17,649 nt of DNA from contig JANLSO010000146.1 of assembly GCA_031362405.1 (NCBI GenBank), forward strand, positions 1 through 17,649. Reading direction: 5' to 3'. The position numbers and the translations under genes were made by a program. Under the pieces are notes generated by a model, which did no database searches, had not been told where the DNA came from, and saw only the letters and a list, made by a program, of their open reading frames with translations. Shown in pieces: positions 6,892 to 13,679 of the stretch (within the stretch, counting starts at the first letter, position 1; each line of letters opens with the position of its first letter). The DNA comes from JANLSO01 sp031362405 (GTDB lineage: Bacteria > Actinomycetota > Thermoleophilia > Miltoncostaeales > Miltoncostaeaceae).

Positions 6892-8669
6892 GCACCCGCC
6901 CCGTCGAGTCCGATCTCGCGCAGTTCTACACATTGTTCCCGCAGCCGGATCTGGCCAAAGACCTGTTCAATCTCATCGAGGGCTTCCGCATCGACACGCG
7001 GGTCCGGTCGGCCTACCCCGGGATCCGCCGCGATATGGACAACATCCAGTCGTTGACGTCTGGGAGTCGACCCGAGCTCGGTGCCCTCCCCGATGCCCAG
7101 GCGATCGTCGAGGCCCTGCTGCAGCACATGATTGGCCTCACCCCGGACCTAGAGCGGGTCGCCTCACACACCCAGTCGGTGATCGGTGACGCTATCGCGT
7201 TGGTCGATACGTTTCCCGCGCTCACCGCCGAGGTTTCCGACACCGCACGGTTCACCGCGCAGATGTACGAGTTGATCGATGACGCACTGGCCGACCCGGC
7301 CCGCGGGATTTCCGAGGACACGGCCGAGGATGCGGATCCTGCGACGCCACCGGTACCTGAGCAGCAGGACGCGCCGTCATCCAGCGACGAGGAATACCAG
7401 CCCCTAGAGCTGCCGCCTTTCATGATCCCGGTGATGGAAGAACTTGTGCGGCCACCGGAGCCGGCACCGGCCCAACGTGTCGCCGAACAGGCCCCCGAGT
7501 CTGAGAGCACGAGTGATTCCGACGCCGAAAGCGACGCGTTGACCCAAGAGCCCGACGGGCTCGCACAATCCACTGCGCCGCAATCAGCATCCGAGGGTCA
7601 CGACTCCAACGAGGTCGCCCAGAAAACCGAGGGCGCCGACAGCGACGCCGAGCCGGGTGGATCGGCCGATAGCCGTTCGGATGATCAGGAGGGCGGCACC
7701 GACTCACTGCTTCGCCCCGGCACGGTTGACATACCGCTCGCCCCTGACGAGCAGACCGAAGACGATCTGGGTGAGCAGCTCTTTCAGTACGACGAGTGGG
7801 ACTACCGCATCGAGGACTACCGCCCGGCGTGGTGCACGCTGCGCGAACAACGCGCCACACGCACCCAAGAGGGTTTCGTCGCCGCGACGTTCTACGAGTT
7901 CGGTGGCATCGTCAGCCAGATCCGCCGCAACTTTCAGCTGATGCGCCCCGACCGCCTGCGAAAGATGCGCTATCAGGAATCGGGCGACGACCTCGACACC
8001 GACGGACTCGTCGAATACGTCGTGGAAAAGCGCGCGCGCATTAGCCCCAGCGGCCGGGTCTACATCAAACGCGACAAAAAGGACCGGGACGTCGCGACTG
8101 CGTTCCTCGTCGACATGTCCAGCTCGACCGACCGCAAGATCGATGGCCGCAAACGCATTATCGACATTGAGAAAGAAGCGTTGCTGTTGATGTGTGAGGC
8201 CCTCGAGGCGATCCGCGACGAGTACGCCATCTACGGCTTTTCCGGGTCCGGCCGCGAGGACTGCCAGTTCTACGTCGTCAAAGAGCTCGGCGACAAGTAC
8301 GACGATCGGGTCAAAGCCCGTATCGGCGGTATCTACGCCCGCCAAAAGACCCGCATGGGGCCCGCGATTCGCCACGCCGCACGTCGCTTGGCGGCTGCGG
8401 ATGCCACCGTGAAATTGATGATTCTGCTCACTGACGGCAAGCCCTACGACTCCGACACCTACCAAGACAACACCTACGCCCAGGAAGACACGAAGATCGC
8501 GTTGCGTGAGGCGCGGCGGGAGAAGATCCACCTGTTCTGCGTCACCGTTGATCAGGAGGGTGCGGACTACCTGCCGCAGATGTACTCGGACGCCAACTTC
8601 GTGATCATCGACGACGTCCGGACGCTCCCGCAAAAGTTGCCGCAGCTCTACCGGCGCCTGACCACGTAG
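6888..8669 (+). CDS. VWA-domain protein, NorD/CbbO-like, partner of the AAA+ ATPase
   Basis: The 593-residue product starts with a conserved helical segment (QFYTLFPQPDLAKDLFNLIE, EGFRIDTRVRSAYPGIRRDM, 12-50). An acidic, Ser/Asp/Glu-rich and probably disordered linker follows (about 141-300), then YDEWDYRIEDYRPAWCTLRE (301-320) and a C-terminal VWA domain (about 400-593). The MIDAS metal site is intact: D409-x-S411-x-S413, T488 in RQKTRMGPAIRHA, and D516 in LLTDGKP. NorD and CbbO proteins pair with NorQ/CbbQ ATPases and use the MIDAS to contact the client enzyme. Compared with long NorD-type proteins, this one appears to lack the N-terminal half, which is supplied by the overlapping upstream gene. 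ATG 6888 overlaps that gene's TGA and has GGGGA 9 nt upstream. The client is unknown. Confidence 0.9.
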   Translation: MSTRPVESDLAQFYTLFPQPDLAKDLFNLIEGFRIDTRVRSAYPGIRRDMDNIQSLTSGSRPELGALPDAQAIVEALLQHMIGLTPDLERVASHTQSVIGDAIALVDTFPALTAEVSDTARFTAQMYELIDDALADPARGISEDTAEDADPATPPVPEQQDAPSSSDEEYQPLELPPFMIPVMEELVRPPEPAPAQRVAEQAPESESTSDSDAESDALTQEPDGLAQSTAPQSASEGHDSNEVAQKTEGADSDAEPGGSADSRSDDQEGGTDSLLRPGTVDIPLAPDEQTEDDLGEQLFQYDEWDYRIEDYRPAWCTLREQRATRTQEGFVAATFYEFGGIVSQIRRNFQLMRPDRLRKMRYQESGDDLDTDGLVEYVVEKRARISPSGRVYIKRDKKDRDVATAFLVDMSSSTDRKIDGRKRIIDIEKEALLLMCEALEAIRDEYAIYGFSGSGREDCQFYVVKELGDKYDDRVKARIGGIYARQKTRMGPAIRHAARRLAAADATVKLMILLTDGKPYDSDTYQDNTYAQEDTKIALREARREKIHLFCVTVDQEGADYLPQMYSDANFVIIDDVRTLPQKLPQLYRRLTT

Positions 8670-8689
8670 AACGATCGCGCGACCCGGAT

Positions 8690-8991
8690 ACCGGGGTAAG
8701 CAACTCGCGCGACCCGGTTACCGGGGTAAGTGGCTCGCGGCACCCGCAGCCGATTGCGAGCCGGATACCGGGGTAAGTAGCTCGCAGCACCGCTGTGGGC
8801 CGCGCTGCGTCCGGCGGTGACGCGTTCCCATCCATACGGATGCGGAAGTTATCCACACTTTCCACAGAGAGCCCGGCCTGTGAACCGGGGTAACTGACTC
8901 GCAGAAACCCAGAAAACGCGGTACCCGGGGTAAATCACTCGCGCCACCCCGGGGTAGATGACTCGCGCAAACCGGGGTAACCGACTCGCGC
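8690..8991 (+). repeat. Seven direct iterons, consensus ACCGGGGTAA-N3-ACTCGCGC
   Basis: The 21-base copies start at 8690, 8720, 8767, 8884, 8924, 8948 and 8971. The first ten bases are ACCGGGGTAA in five copies, CCCGGGGTAA in the fifth and CCCGGGGTAG in the sixth. The tail is ACTCGC or GCTCGC followed by GC, GG or AG. The three middle bases vary freely (GCA, GTG, GTA, CTG, ATC, ATG, CCG). A further copy is inverted at 9126-9146. Copies one and two also share the preceding CGCGACCCGG. The two clusters are separated by 96 nt that contain the DnaA box. Varied centres with constant outer blocks suggest a Rep protein with two contact surfaces. Confidence 0.93.
8849..8857 (+). promoter_or_regulatory. 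DnaA box
   Basis: TTATCCACA is a perfect match to the bacterial DnaA-box consensus TTATNCACA. A degenerate second copy, CTTTCCACA, follows directly at 8858-8866. The position between the two iteron clusters supports a role in loading the host initiator at the plasmid origin. Confidence 0.85.
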
Positions 8992-9000
8992 ATCACGCCC

Positions 9001-9067
9001 CTTTTTGCCTGCATTCAGGGCTTTTCTTCCCACCTATAGGTTTAGGTACAGAGAAAAGAAGAGCTTA
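9001..9067 (+). promoter_or_regulatory. AT-richer segment, candidate unwinding element and/or rep promoter region
   Basis: About 58% A+T in a GC-rich window, placed just after the last direct iteron. It includes CTTTTTG, CTTTTCTT, the palindrome CCTATAGG at 9033-9040, and GAGAAAAGAAGAG. It suits a DNA unwinding element. TATAGG within the palindrome could also serve as a -10, but I see no matching -35. Confidence 0.5.
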
Positions 9068-9068
9068 G

Positions 9069-9107
9069 GGGTCGGTCGCTGTCGCGTCATATCGACGCGA
9101 CCGACCC
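9069..9107 (+). ncRNA. Strong stem-loop in the rep leader
   Basis: Arms GGGTCGGTCGC (9069-9079) and GCGACCGACCC (9097-9107) pair perfectly over 11 bp. Inside, GTCG/CGAC adds 4 bp after a bulged T, closing an 8-base loop CGTCATAT. It has no U tract. Between the iterons and rep it could be an attenuator, an antisense-RNA target or a protein site. That it is transcribed is an inference. Confidence 0.6.
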
Positions 9108-9126
9108 GGATGAAACCGTCATCACT

Positions 9127-9158
9127 CGCGAGTCGGTTACCCCGGTTGGGGACTCGCG
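9127..9158. promoter_or_regulatory. Inverted iteron and dyad, probable rep autoregulation operator
   Basis: CGCGAGTC (9127-9134) and GACTCGCG (9151-9158) are perfect inverted 8-mers, with CCCC-GGTT-GGGG between them. The left half (9126-9146) is the complement of a full iteron with centre CCG. It stands 29 nt before the Rep start. Iteron plasmids commonly repress rep through an inverted, iteron-like site bound by Rep dimers, so the same role is inferred here. Confidence 0.68.
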
Positions 9159-9187
9159 CCCCACCCACAGCGTCTGAACCATCCGTC

Positions 9188-10129
9188 ATGCTCACCCCAA
9201 TGGGCCGATCTGTCACCGCCGTGCAACGTCCACTGCGAACTCAGCTGGTATCTAGCGAAGAGCTCGGTGTCAACGGCGCCCAAGCCCAACTTGCGTTATG
9301 CGAGCCGGATCACCTCAGACGGCTCGAACAGCCGTTGCGGTACGGGTTTGCCGATCGAACGAGTGCCCGTAAAGGCCTCGAGGTGGCCGCAGGCGTTGCC
9401 ATCGCGGACCGGCTTGGAGCGATTCGTCAAAAGGCAGGTCCTCCGATCGGCCGTCATGGCTACATGGCGATCGTCTGGCTGGGCTCGCGGTGGCTACAGC
9501 TCGAGCACGCCGGAGCCACTGCTGTGCCGTTTACCCAGTATCGCCTGCTGCACGACTTCGGTTGGGAAGAATCTGGTCGCAACGCGCGGGTCGCATTGAA
9601 AAAAACTCTTCTCAACCTGCAGGACGCCCGCTGGCAGGGCGAGGTGAACGATGCTGCAACCGGGCGCAAAACCCACGAAGACCATTTCGGCATCATTGAT
9701 CGGGTCTTGTGGCCCGTCGTCGAAGACGGCCGTGTCGAACGGCTCGGCTACATCTTCCTCGGTAGTTGGTTCCTCGACCAGCTTCGCCACGAGGCCGGCG
9801 CCTATCTGGACTGGACGATCATCCGGGACCTCCCCCCCATCGCCCGCAAGCTCTACGGGCTTTTGGAGAATGACCGGTTCGAGTCCGGCGACGACGGCGA
9901 CGAATGGCAGAGCTACTGGCTCGGCCCGCCACTGTTCGCGTCGTTGGGCTCTACGTGCGCCCGGGAGCGTGACAACGTCGCGGCGGTATGGCGCGCATGT
10001 GAAGCAGTAGCCGCGCAAGATTCGCGGTATCGCTTCACCAAGGAACGAATAGCCAACGATGGCGCCCTCGGGCACCAGATCATGGCGCAACGCCACACCC
10101 GTACGAGGGCGCGTCGACTCACCGAGTGA
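9188..10129 (+). CDS. Putative plasmid replication initiator (Rep), winged-helix type
   Basis: Read from ATG 9188 the product has 313 residues. I do not recognise a named Rep family with certainty, but the layout fits two-winged-helix initiators. A first domain has GYMAIVWLGSRWLQLEHAG, then VPFTQYRLLHDFGWEESGRN and VALKKTLLNLQDARW. A second has VERLGYIFLGSWFLDQLR, WTIIRDLPPIARKLYGLLE (the 'plArrLY.lL' helix typical of Reps), and a C-terminal basic tail. Position supports the call: it directly follows the iterons and precedes parA on the same strand. No good Shine-Dalgarno precedes ATG 9188 or the in-frame ATG 9200, so translation may be weak or leaderless. A longer frame back to 9005 would overlap the stem-loop and operator and looks non-coding. 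Expected role: bind the iterons and open the origin. Confidence 0.72.
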   Translation: MLTPMGRSVTAVQRPLRTQLVSSEELGVNGAQAQLALCEPDHLRRLEQPLRYGFADRTSARKGLEVAAGVAIADRLGAIRQKAGPPIGRHGYMAIVWLGSRWLQLEHAGATAVPFTQYRLLHDFGWEESGRNARVALKKTLLNLQDARWQGEVNDAATGRKTHEDHFGIIDRVLWPVVEDGRVERLGYIFLGSWFLDQLRHEAGAYLDWTIIRDLPPIARKLYGLLENDRFESGDDGDEWQSYWLGPPLFASLGSTCARERDNVAAVWRACEAVAAQDSRYRFTKERIANDGALGHQIMAQRHTRTRARRLTE

Positions 10130-10143
10130 CGTACACCGAAGTA

Positions 10144-10161
10144 GCATGCATGCGTGCATGC
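10144..10161. promoter_or_regulatory. Inverted repeat upstream of parA (GCATGCA-N4-TGCATGC)
   Basis: Perfect 7-base arms flank TGCG in the 108-nt rep-parA gap, made entirely from GCATGC/TGCATG steps. It is a plausible operator or centromere-type site for the ribbon-helix-helix partner of ParA, or a small hairpin ending rep transcription. It stands 15 nt after the rep stop. Confidence 0.5.
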
Positions 10162-10237
10162 TGCCTGGGCCGCCAGCAGGGCCAAGGTAATGCAGGGCAG
10201 CGGCAGGGATAGTGAAGGCGCTGGCGAACAAGTAGGC

Positions 10238-10960
10238 ATGACACCACTCATTACTGTGGCCGCGGCCAAAGGCGGAGTGGGGAAGACCACGCTGGCCTAC
10301 GAACTCGCTGCCGCTTTGGACGGGTGCCTGGTCGATCTCGATTGGGATGCCGGTGGCGCGACGCGTATGTGGGGATTCGATCCGGCGTCTCGCCAAAGGG
10401 CCCCATTGCTGGACGGTTTTGAGAAGGGCCCGGAGGCTCCCGCACCACGCCCACGCCGTCGGCCTCATCAGCCCCTCCTTGTTCCCAGCCACCCAGATCT
10501 GTCGGCGAGCCGCATCGACGCCGACTTGGTCGCCGACTGTCTGGTCGCGTGGTGCCCTCAATTATCGCCGTACTACGTTGTCGTCGACACCCACCCGGGG
10601 GCGAACCCGCTTACCGACGGAGCAATTGCCGCCGCCGACCTCATCGTCATTCCGGCCGTCCTGGGGATGAGAGAGATGACCGCACTCGAGCAGAACCTCG
10701 CTGAGCTGTCTCATCACCGCGTCCTGGTCGTTCCCACCATGGTGCCGTCAGTGCCGCCTCGGCGTCTTGTTGATCGGCTCGCGGCGGTAGCCGGCGGACG
10801 CGTAACCGTCGCACCGCCGATCTCCGAGCACCGCTGGCTGCGACGCCGGTTGCGGCGCGCGGCAGTCGTTTCTCAACCCAACCCCGGAGTGCGGCTGCAG
10901 ATCGCCGCCGCCGAATTTCGCAGCGTCGCCACGGTGATCAAGGAGGCCCTCGATGGCTGA
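10238..10960 (+). CDS. parA: ParA-family partition ATPase
   Basis: The 240-residue product opens MTPLITVAAAKGGVGKTT, carrying the deviant Walker A KGGVGKTT at 11-18 typical of ParA/MinD ATPases. The A' region reads GCLVDLDWDAGG and the Walker B-like segment YYVVVDTHPGANPLTDGAIAAADLIVIP. The short length without an N-terminal helix-turn-helix suits the small type Ib ParA class that works with a separate ribbon-helix-helix partner. ATG 10238 puts the P-loop near residue 11 as usual, though its RBS (AAGTAGG) is weak. An ATG at 10190 is possible. The stop overlaps the next gene by 8 nt, indicating translational coupling. It would move plasmid copies to daughter cells over the nucleoid. Confidence 0.92.
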   Translation: MTPLITVAAAKGGVGKTTLAYELAAALDGCLVDLDWDAGGATRMWGFDPASRQRAPLLDGFEKGPEAPAPRPRRRPHQPLLVPSHPDLSASRIDADLVADCLVAWCPQLSPYYVVVDTHPGANPLTDGAIAAADLIVIPAVLGMREMTALEQNLAELSHHRVLVVPTMVPSVPPRRLVDRLAAVAGGRVTVAPPISEHRWLRRRLRRAAVVSQPNPGVRLQIAAAEFRSVATVIKEALDG

Positions 10961-11432
10961 TGGACCAGACGGCATCGATCTCATGCGCAGTCGCATACAA
11001 CGCGGCCGGCGGACACCACCCCCCGTACGCGGACCAGGACCACCGACGCTAGAAGCCACGGCCACGGCAGCCGATGGCGCGAAGGTGGGGGAGACGAACC
11101 TCGCGCCACAGGTGGCTGCCCGGAAGCCGAAGACCTTGCGGCCCACAACGACGACCGCGAAGCCATGGAGGCCCGAAGTCGCCCATGGCGCGGCGACCGC
11201 GAATCTCGCGCTACGTGTGCGTCAACCACTCGACGACCACTTGGCCGAGATCGTCCACGCGTTTCGCCGTGAGGGCGTACGGACCTCGAAGGTTGAGCTC
11301 GTCGAGATGCTGCTGTGGGAATTGCCGCAGACCCACACCCAGCTGCGTGCGCGCCTTGCTGAGTTCCGTGACGCGGCCGCACGTGGCGGCGACGCCCCTC
11401 TTGTTGGTAGCGGGGAAAGACGCCGGTCCTAG
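10953..11432 (+). CDS. ParB-like partner with C-terminal ribbon-helix-helix domain
   Basis: ATG 10953 follows AAGGAGG with a 6-nt spacer and overlaps the parA stop. The 159-residue product has a Pro/Arg/Ala-rich, probably disordered N-terminus (1-80). It is followed by a compact segment ANLALRVRQPLDDHLAEIVH then FRREGVRTSKVELVEMLLWEL, which has the strand-helix-helix pattern of CopG/ParG-type DNA-binding proteins. A polar tail ends the protein. ParG-like partners bind the partition site and stimulate ParA through the flexible N-terminus, often also repressing the operon. The fold assignment is by pattern only, but the position directly after parA is strong support. Confidence 0.75.
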   Translation: MADGPDGIDLMRSRIQRGRRTPPPVRGPGPPTLEATATAADGAKVGETNLAPQVAARKPKTLRPTTTTAKPWRPEVAHGAATANLALRVRQPLDDHLAEIVHAFRREGVRTSKVELVEMLLWELPQTHTQLRARLAEFRDAAARGGDAPLVGSGERRRS

Positions 11433-11439
11433 AACGACA

Positions 11440-11469
11440 ACGGCCGGACCCCCGAAGGGGCCCGGCCGT
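11440..11469. terminator. Hairpin terminator between the par operon and the ADC operon
   Basis: ACGGCCGG (11440-11447) pairs with CCGGCCGT (11462-11469). After an A/C mismatch, CCCC pairs with GGGG around a CGAA tetraloop. It stands 7 nt after the par stop and 26 nt before the stop of the convergent minus-strand gene. No U tract is seen. It is likely shared by both directions. Confidence 0.75.
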
Positions 11470-11495
11470 GTGCCGGTGCTGCGTATGCGTTTGGT

Positions 11496-12515
11496 TCAGA
11501 TGCCCGGGGGCTTCGGGAACCGGTGGCGCATGGTGTACTGGTACGGCGTTGCGAACAGCAGGTCCGCGATGTCCTCGTCGGTGCGCTCGATCGTCTGGGT
11601 CCACAGCGTTTGGGCGCCGGGGATGATCAGATCGAAGTTGTAGCTCATGAGGCCGATCAGTTCCTTGACCGGGAGCATGGCGCCCATGTTGTCGAACGGG
11701 GTTGCCTGCATCGCCCAGGAGCGGATCGCGCCGGCTGAGGCCGTGCGAATCGATTCGGGTTTCAGCTGGAACCGGTGCTGTCCCTCGGTCTCCGGGCGGC
11801 CCATGGCGGCTGCGGTGGCGGCGGTGACCTCTGATGGCAGGTAGGTGATGTCCCACTTGGTCTGCTTCAGGGAGGGGTGCGTGGTGAGCTTCAGGTTCAT
11901 GCGACCGTATTTCGGGTCGCCGTAGAACTTCGGTTTCGCGGGGAGCTCGGCGTCGTCGTAGCGACCCGTGGCGGTGTGCAGCAGGTAGCCGCGGCGCTCC
12001 ATCGTGAAGTTGAAGTAGTCGTTTCCGAACCCGCCGTATCCGTCGTCTTCCTTGCCACCGTGTTCCTGGGTGACGATGTACGCGATCTTCTTCGGGAATC
12101 CGAAGGGCTCGCGGCCGGCGAAGACGGCGGCGTCCTGGGTGAGGTACATGTACGGGTAGTAGCCCCCGTAGTACGTGTTGCCATCCATGCCCTTGCAGCT
12201 GGCGGACACGGTGACGCCCATCTCGCCGTACGGGCCAAGACCGGTGTGCAGGTGGTCGACGTACCAGAACTCGACAATGTCATCTTCGAGGGTCAAGGAC
12301 TTGGGCAGGATGTGCCGCAGGTCCTTCTCGTCGGCCCGGTAGAAGAACGCTGACCAACGGCTGTTGGTGTACGTCAACGGGACGATGTCGTAGTCGACCA
12401 GCGGGTCGGCGACGCCCTGGCTGATGATGTCGCGCTTGTCGCGGTCGAGTGCCAGCGGCGGTGCGTCCCCGGAGTCGATCCACGGAACGCTTGTGACGTT
12501 GAGCTGTTGCGCCAT
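11496..12515 (-). CDS. Acetoacetate decarboxylase-family protein, copy 1
   Basis: The 339-residue product is homologous to acetoacetate decarboxylases. Key segments are PLTYTNSRWSAFFYR (46-60), DDIVEFWYVDHLHTGLGPYGE (78-98), GGYYPYMYLTQDAA and GREPFGFPKKIAYI, where K142-K143 correspond to the Schiff-base lysine and its neighbour in the family. The C-terminal part includes MGRPETEGQHRFQLKPESIR. The family decarboxylates beta-keto acids or catalyses related Schiff-base chemistry, and this long form (about 340 versus about 245 residues) has an uncharacterised extra region. ATG 12515 has GGGAG 9 nt upstream. It lies 4 nt downstream of a close paralogue, forming a two-gene operon, perhaps giving a hetero-oligomer. 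The substrate is unknown; the divergent TRAP transporter suggests an imported carboxylate. Confidence 0.85.
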   Translation of the reverse strand: MAQQLNVTSVPWIDSGDAPPLALDRDKRDIISQGVADPLVDYDIVPLTYTNSRWSAFFYRADEKDLRHILPKSLTLEDDIVEFWYVDHLHTGLGPYGEMGVTVSASCKGMDGNTYYGGYYPYMYLTQDAAVFAGREPFGFPKKIAYIVTQEHGGKEDDGYGGFGNDYFNFTMERRGYLLHTATGRYDDAELPAKPKFYGDPKYGRMNLKLTTHPSLKQTKWDITYLPSEVTAATAAAMGRPETEGQHRFQLKPESIRTASAGAIRSWAMQATPFDNMGAMLPVKELIGLMSYNFDLIIPGAQTLWTQTIERTDEDIADLLFATPYQYTMRHRFPKPPGI

Positions 12516-12519
12516 GTTC

Positions 12520-13545
12520 TTATGCTCCCAGTCCGACGGGCTTCGGGAACCGGTGACGCAGTCCGAAGCGGTACGGCTTGGCGGCGCCGGCCCACGTGGC
12601 GTCACGGGTGTAGGTCTCGGTCCACAGAACCTCACCGGCGGGGATGATCAGGTCGAAGCTGAACGTCATCAGCCCGATCATTTCCTTCGGCGGCATCTCG
12701 TGGCCGAGGTTGTCGTACGGCGTGGCCTGCATGAACCAGTTGATGCTCTGCGGGCTGGCGGTACGAATCGATTCCGGCTTGACCTGGAAACGGTGCGAGC
12801 CTTCGGTGTCCGGACGGCCCATCGCCGTGGCGAGGCCCTTGTCGACGAGGCTGCCGAGGTGCACAAGCTGCCACTCCGACTGCGCGATGTCCGGGCTGGT
12901 GATGACCTTCATGTTCAGACGGCCGTAGTCGGTGTTGCCGTAGAACGCGGGCTTCGCCGACAGGTCAGCGTCGTCGTACTTACCCGTTGCCGAGTGCATG
13001 ACGTATCCGTTGCGGATCATCAGGAACGAGAAGTAGTCGAACTGGTAGTTCTTACCGTCGTACACGCCGTAACCGTCATCCGGGTTGCCGCCGTGCTCGA
13101 GCACGCGGATGAACGCTTCCTTCTTCGGGAAGCCGAGGACGCGACCCGCGTCAATCGCGGCGTCCTGGGTGAGGTACATGTACGGGTAGTAGCCGCCGTA
13201 CGTCTTCTTGCCGTCGGCACCCTTGAACGAAGCGGCCACGGTGACACCCATCTCGCCGTACGGGCCGAGCATGGTGTGGTTGTGATCGACGTACCAGAAC
13301 TCGACGATGTCGTCCTCGAGCTCCATGCAGTCAGGAAGCACGCGACGAAGGTGCTTCTCGTCGCAGCGGTAGAAGAACGCCGACCAACGCGAGTTGGTGT
13401 AGGTCAGCGGAAGGACATCAATGTCCCAGAGCGGGTCGACCAGCGGATAGATAATCGCGGTCTTCTCGTCACGATCAACCGGTGACGGCGGAATCTCTCC
13501 CGTCTCGGCACCGGGAATCTCAGTCACAGCAAACATGTCAGCCAT
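12520..13545 (-). CDS. Acetoacetate decarboxylase-family protein, copy 2
   Basis: The 341-residue product aligns with its downstream neighbour almost end to end. Shared blocks include PLTYTNSRWSAFFYR, EDDIVEFWYVDH, LGPYGEMGVTV, GGYYPYMYLTQDAA, GFPKK with K141-K142 and HRFQ-x-KPESIRTAS. It lacks the acidic residue that precedes GFPKK in copy 1 (GRVLGFPKK versus GREPFGFPKK) and has an insertion around YGVYDGKNYQFDYF, so the two may have diverged in substrate. ATG 13545 follows a GGGGGA site 9 nt upstream. It is the first gene of the minus-strand pair and is divergent from the TRAP operon across a 380-nt control region. Both copies keep the lysine pair, so both may be active (inference). Confidence 0.85.
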   Translation of the reverse strand: MADMFAVTEIPGAETGEIPPSPVDRDEKTAIIYPLVDPLWDIDVLPLTYTNSRWSAFFYRCDEKHLRRVLPDCMELEDDIVEFWYVDHNHTMLGPYGEMGVTVAASFKGADGKKTYGGYYPYMYLTQDAAIDAGRVLGFPKKEAFIRVLEHGGNPDDGYGVYDGKNYQFDYFSFLMIRNGYVMHSATGKYDDADLSAKPAFYGNTDYGRLNMKVITSPDIAQSEWQLVHLGSLVDKGLATAMGRPDTEGSHRFQVKPESIRTASPQSINWFMQATPYDNLGHEMPPKEMIGLMTFSFDLIIPAGEVLWTETYTRDATWAGAAKPYRFGLRHRFPKPVGLGA

Positions 13546-13679
13546 AGGCTGGCGTCCCCCATCAATCGATGAATGGCAGCTGCACACGAATCGCAAGGGC
13601 GCGAGACGGTGGATGAAAAAGACCCCGATCCTGCGAGAGGCCCGCCCGTCGCGCGTCGCAAGCATCATATGTCACGTAC

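Larger units (their letters stand above)
8670..9187 (+). other. Putative iteron-type replication origin (oriV) and rep leader
   Basis: This 518-nt non-coding stretch contains, in order, three iterons, a perfect DnaA box, four more iterons, an AT-richer segment, a long stem-loop and an inverted iteron within an operator-like dyad, immediately before a Rep-like gene and a par operon. This is the standard arrangement of iteron-controlled theta-replicating plasmids: Rep binds the iterons, DnaA assists, and the AT-rich segment opens. No coding frame is credible here. Confidence 0.82.

Noticed and set aside
6880..6895. Programmed frameshift joining the middle gene to the VWA gene
   Set aside because: A single -1 shift would fuse the frames, but there is no slippery heptamer at the junction and a proper ATG with GGGGA upstream is present. 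Translational coupling is simpler.
7704..8633. 309-codon minus-strand frame opposite the VWA gene
   Set aside because: It mirrors the conserved VWA domain, has no RBS and no recognisable domain.
4977..8669. Naming the AAA+/VWA genes cbbQ/cbbO or norQ/norD
   Set aside because: The family is clear but the client-specific subfamily cannot be told by eye, and neither Rubisco nor NO reductase genes are in the window.
8690..8991. CRISPR array
   Set aside because: Repeats are 21 bases with a variable centre, spacing ranges from 23 to 117 between starts, and no cas genes are present. A DnaA box and rep gene fit iterons instead.
9005..9187. N-terminal extension of Rep from 9005
   Set aside because: It would encode an Arg/Pro/Ser-rich stretch through the AT-richer segment, the stem-loop and the inverted iteron, which behave as control DNA.
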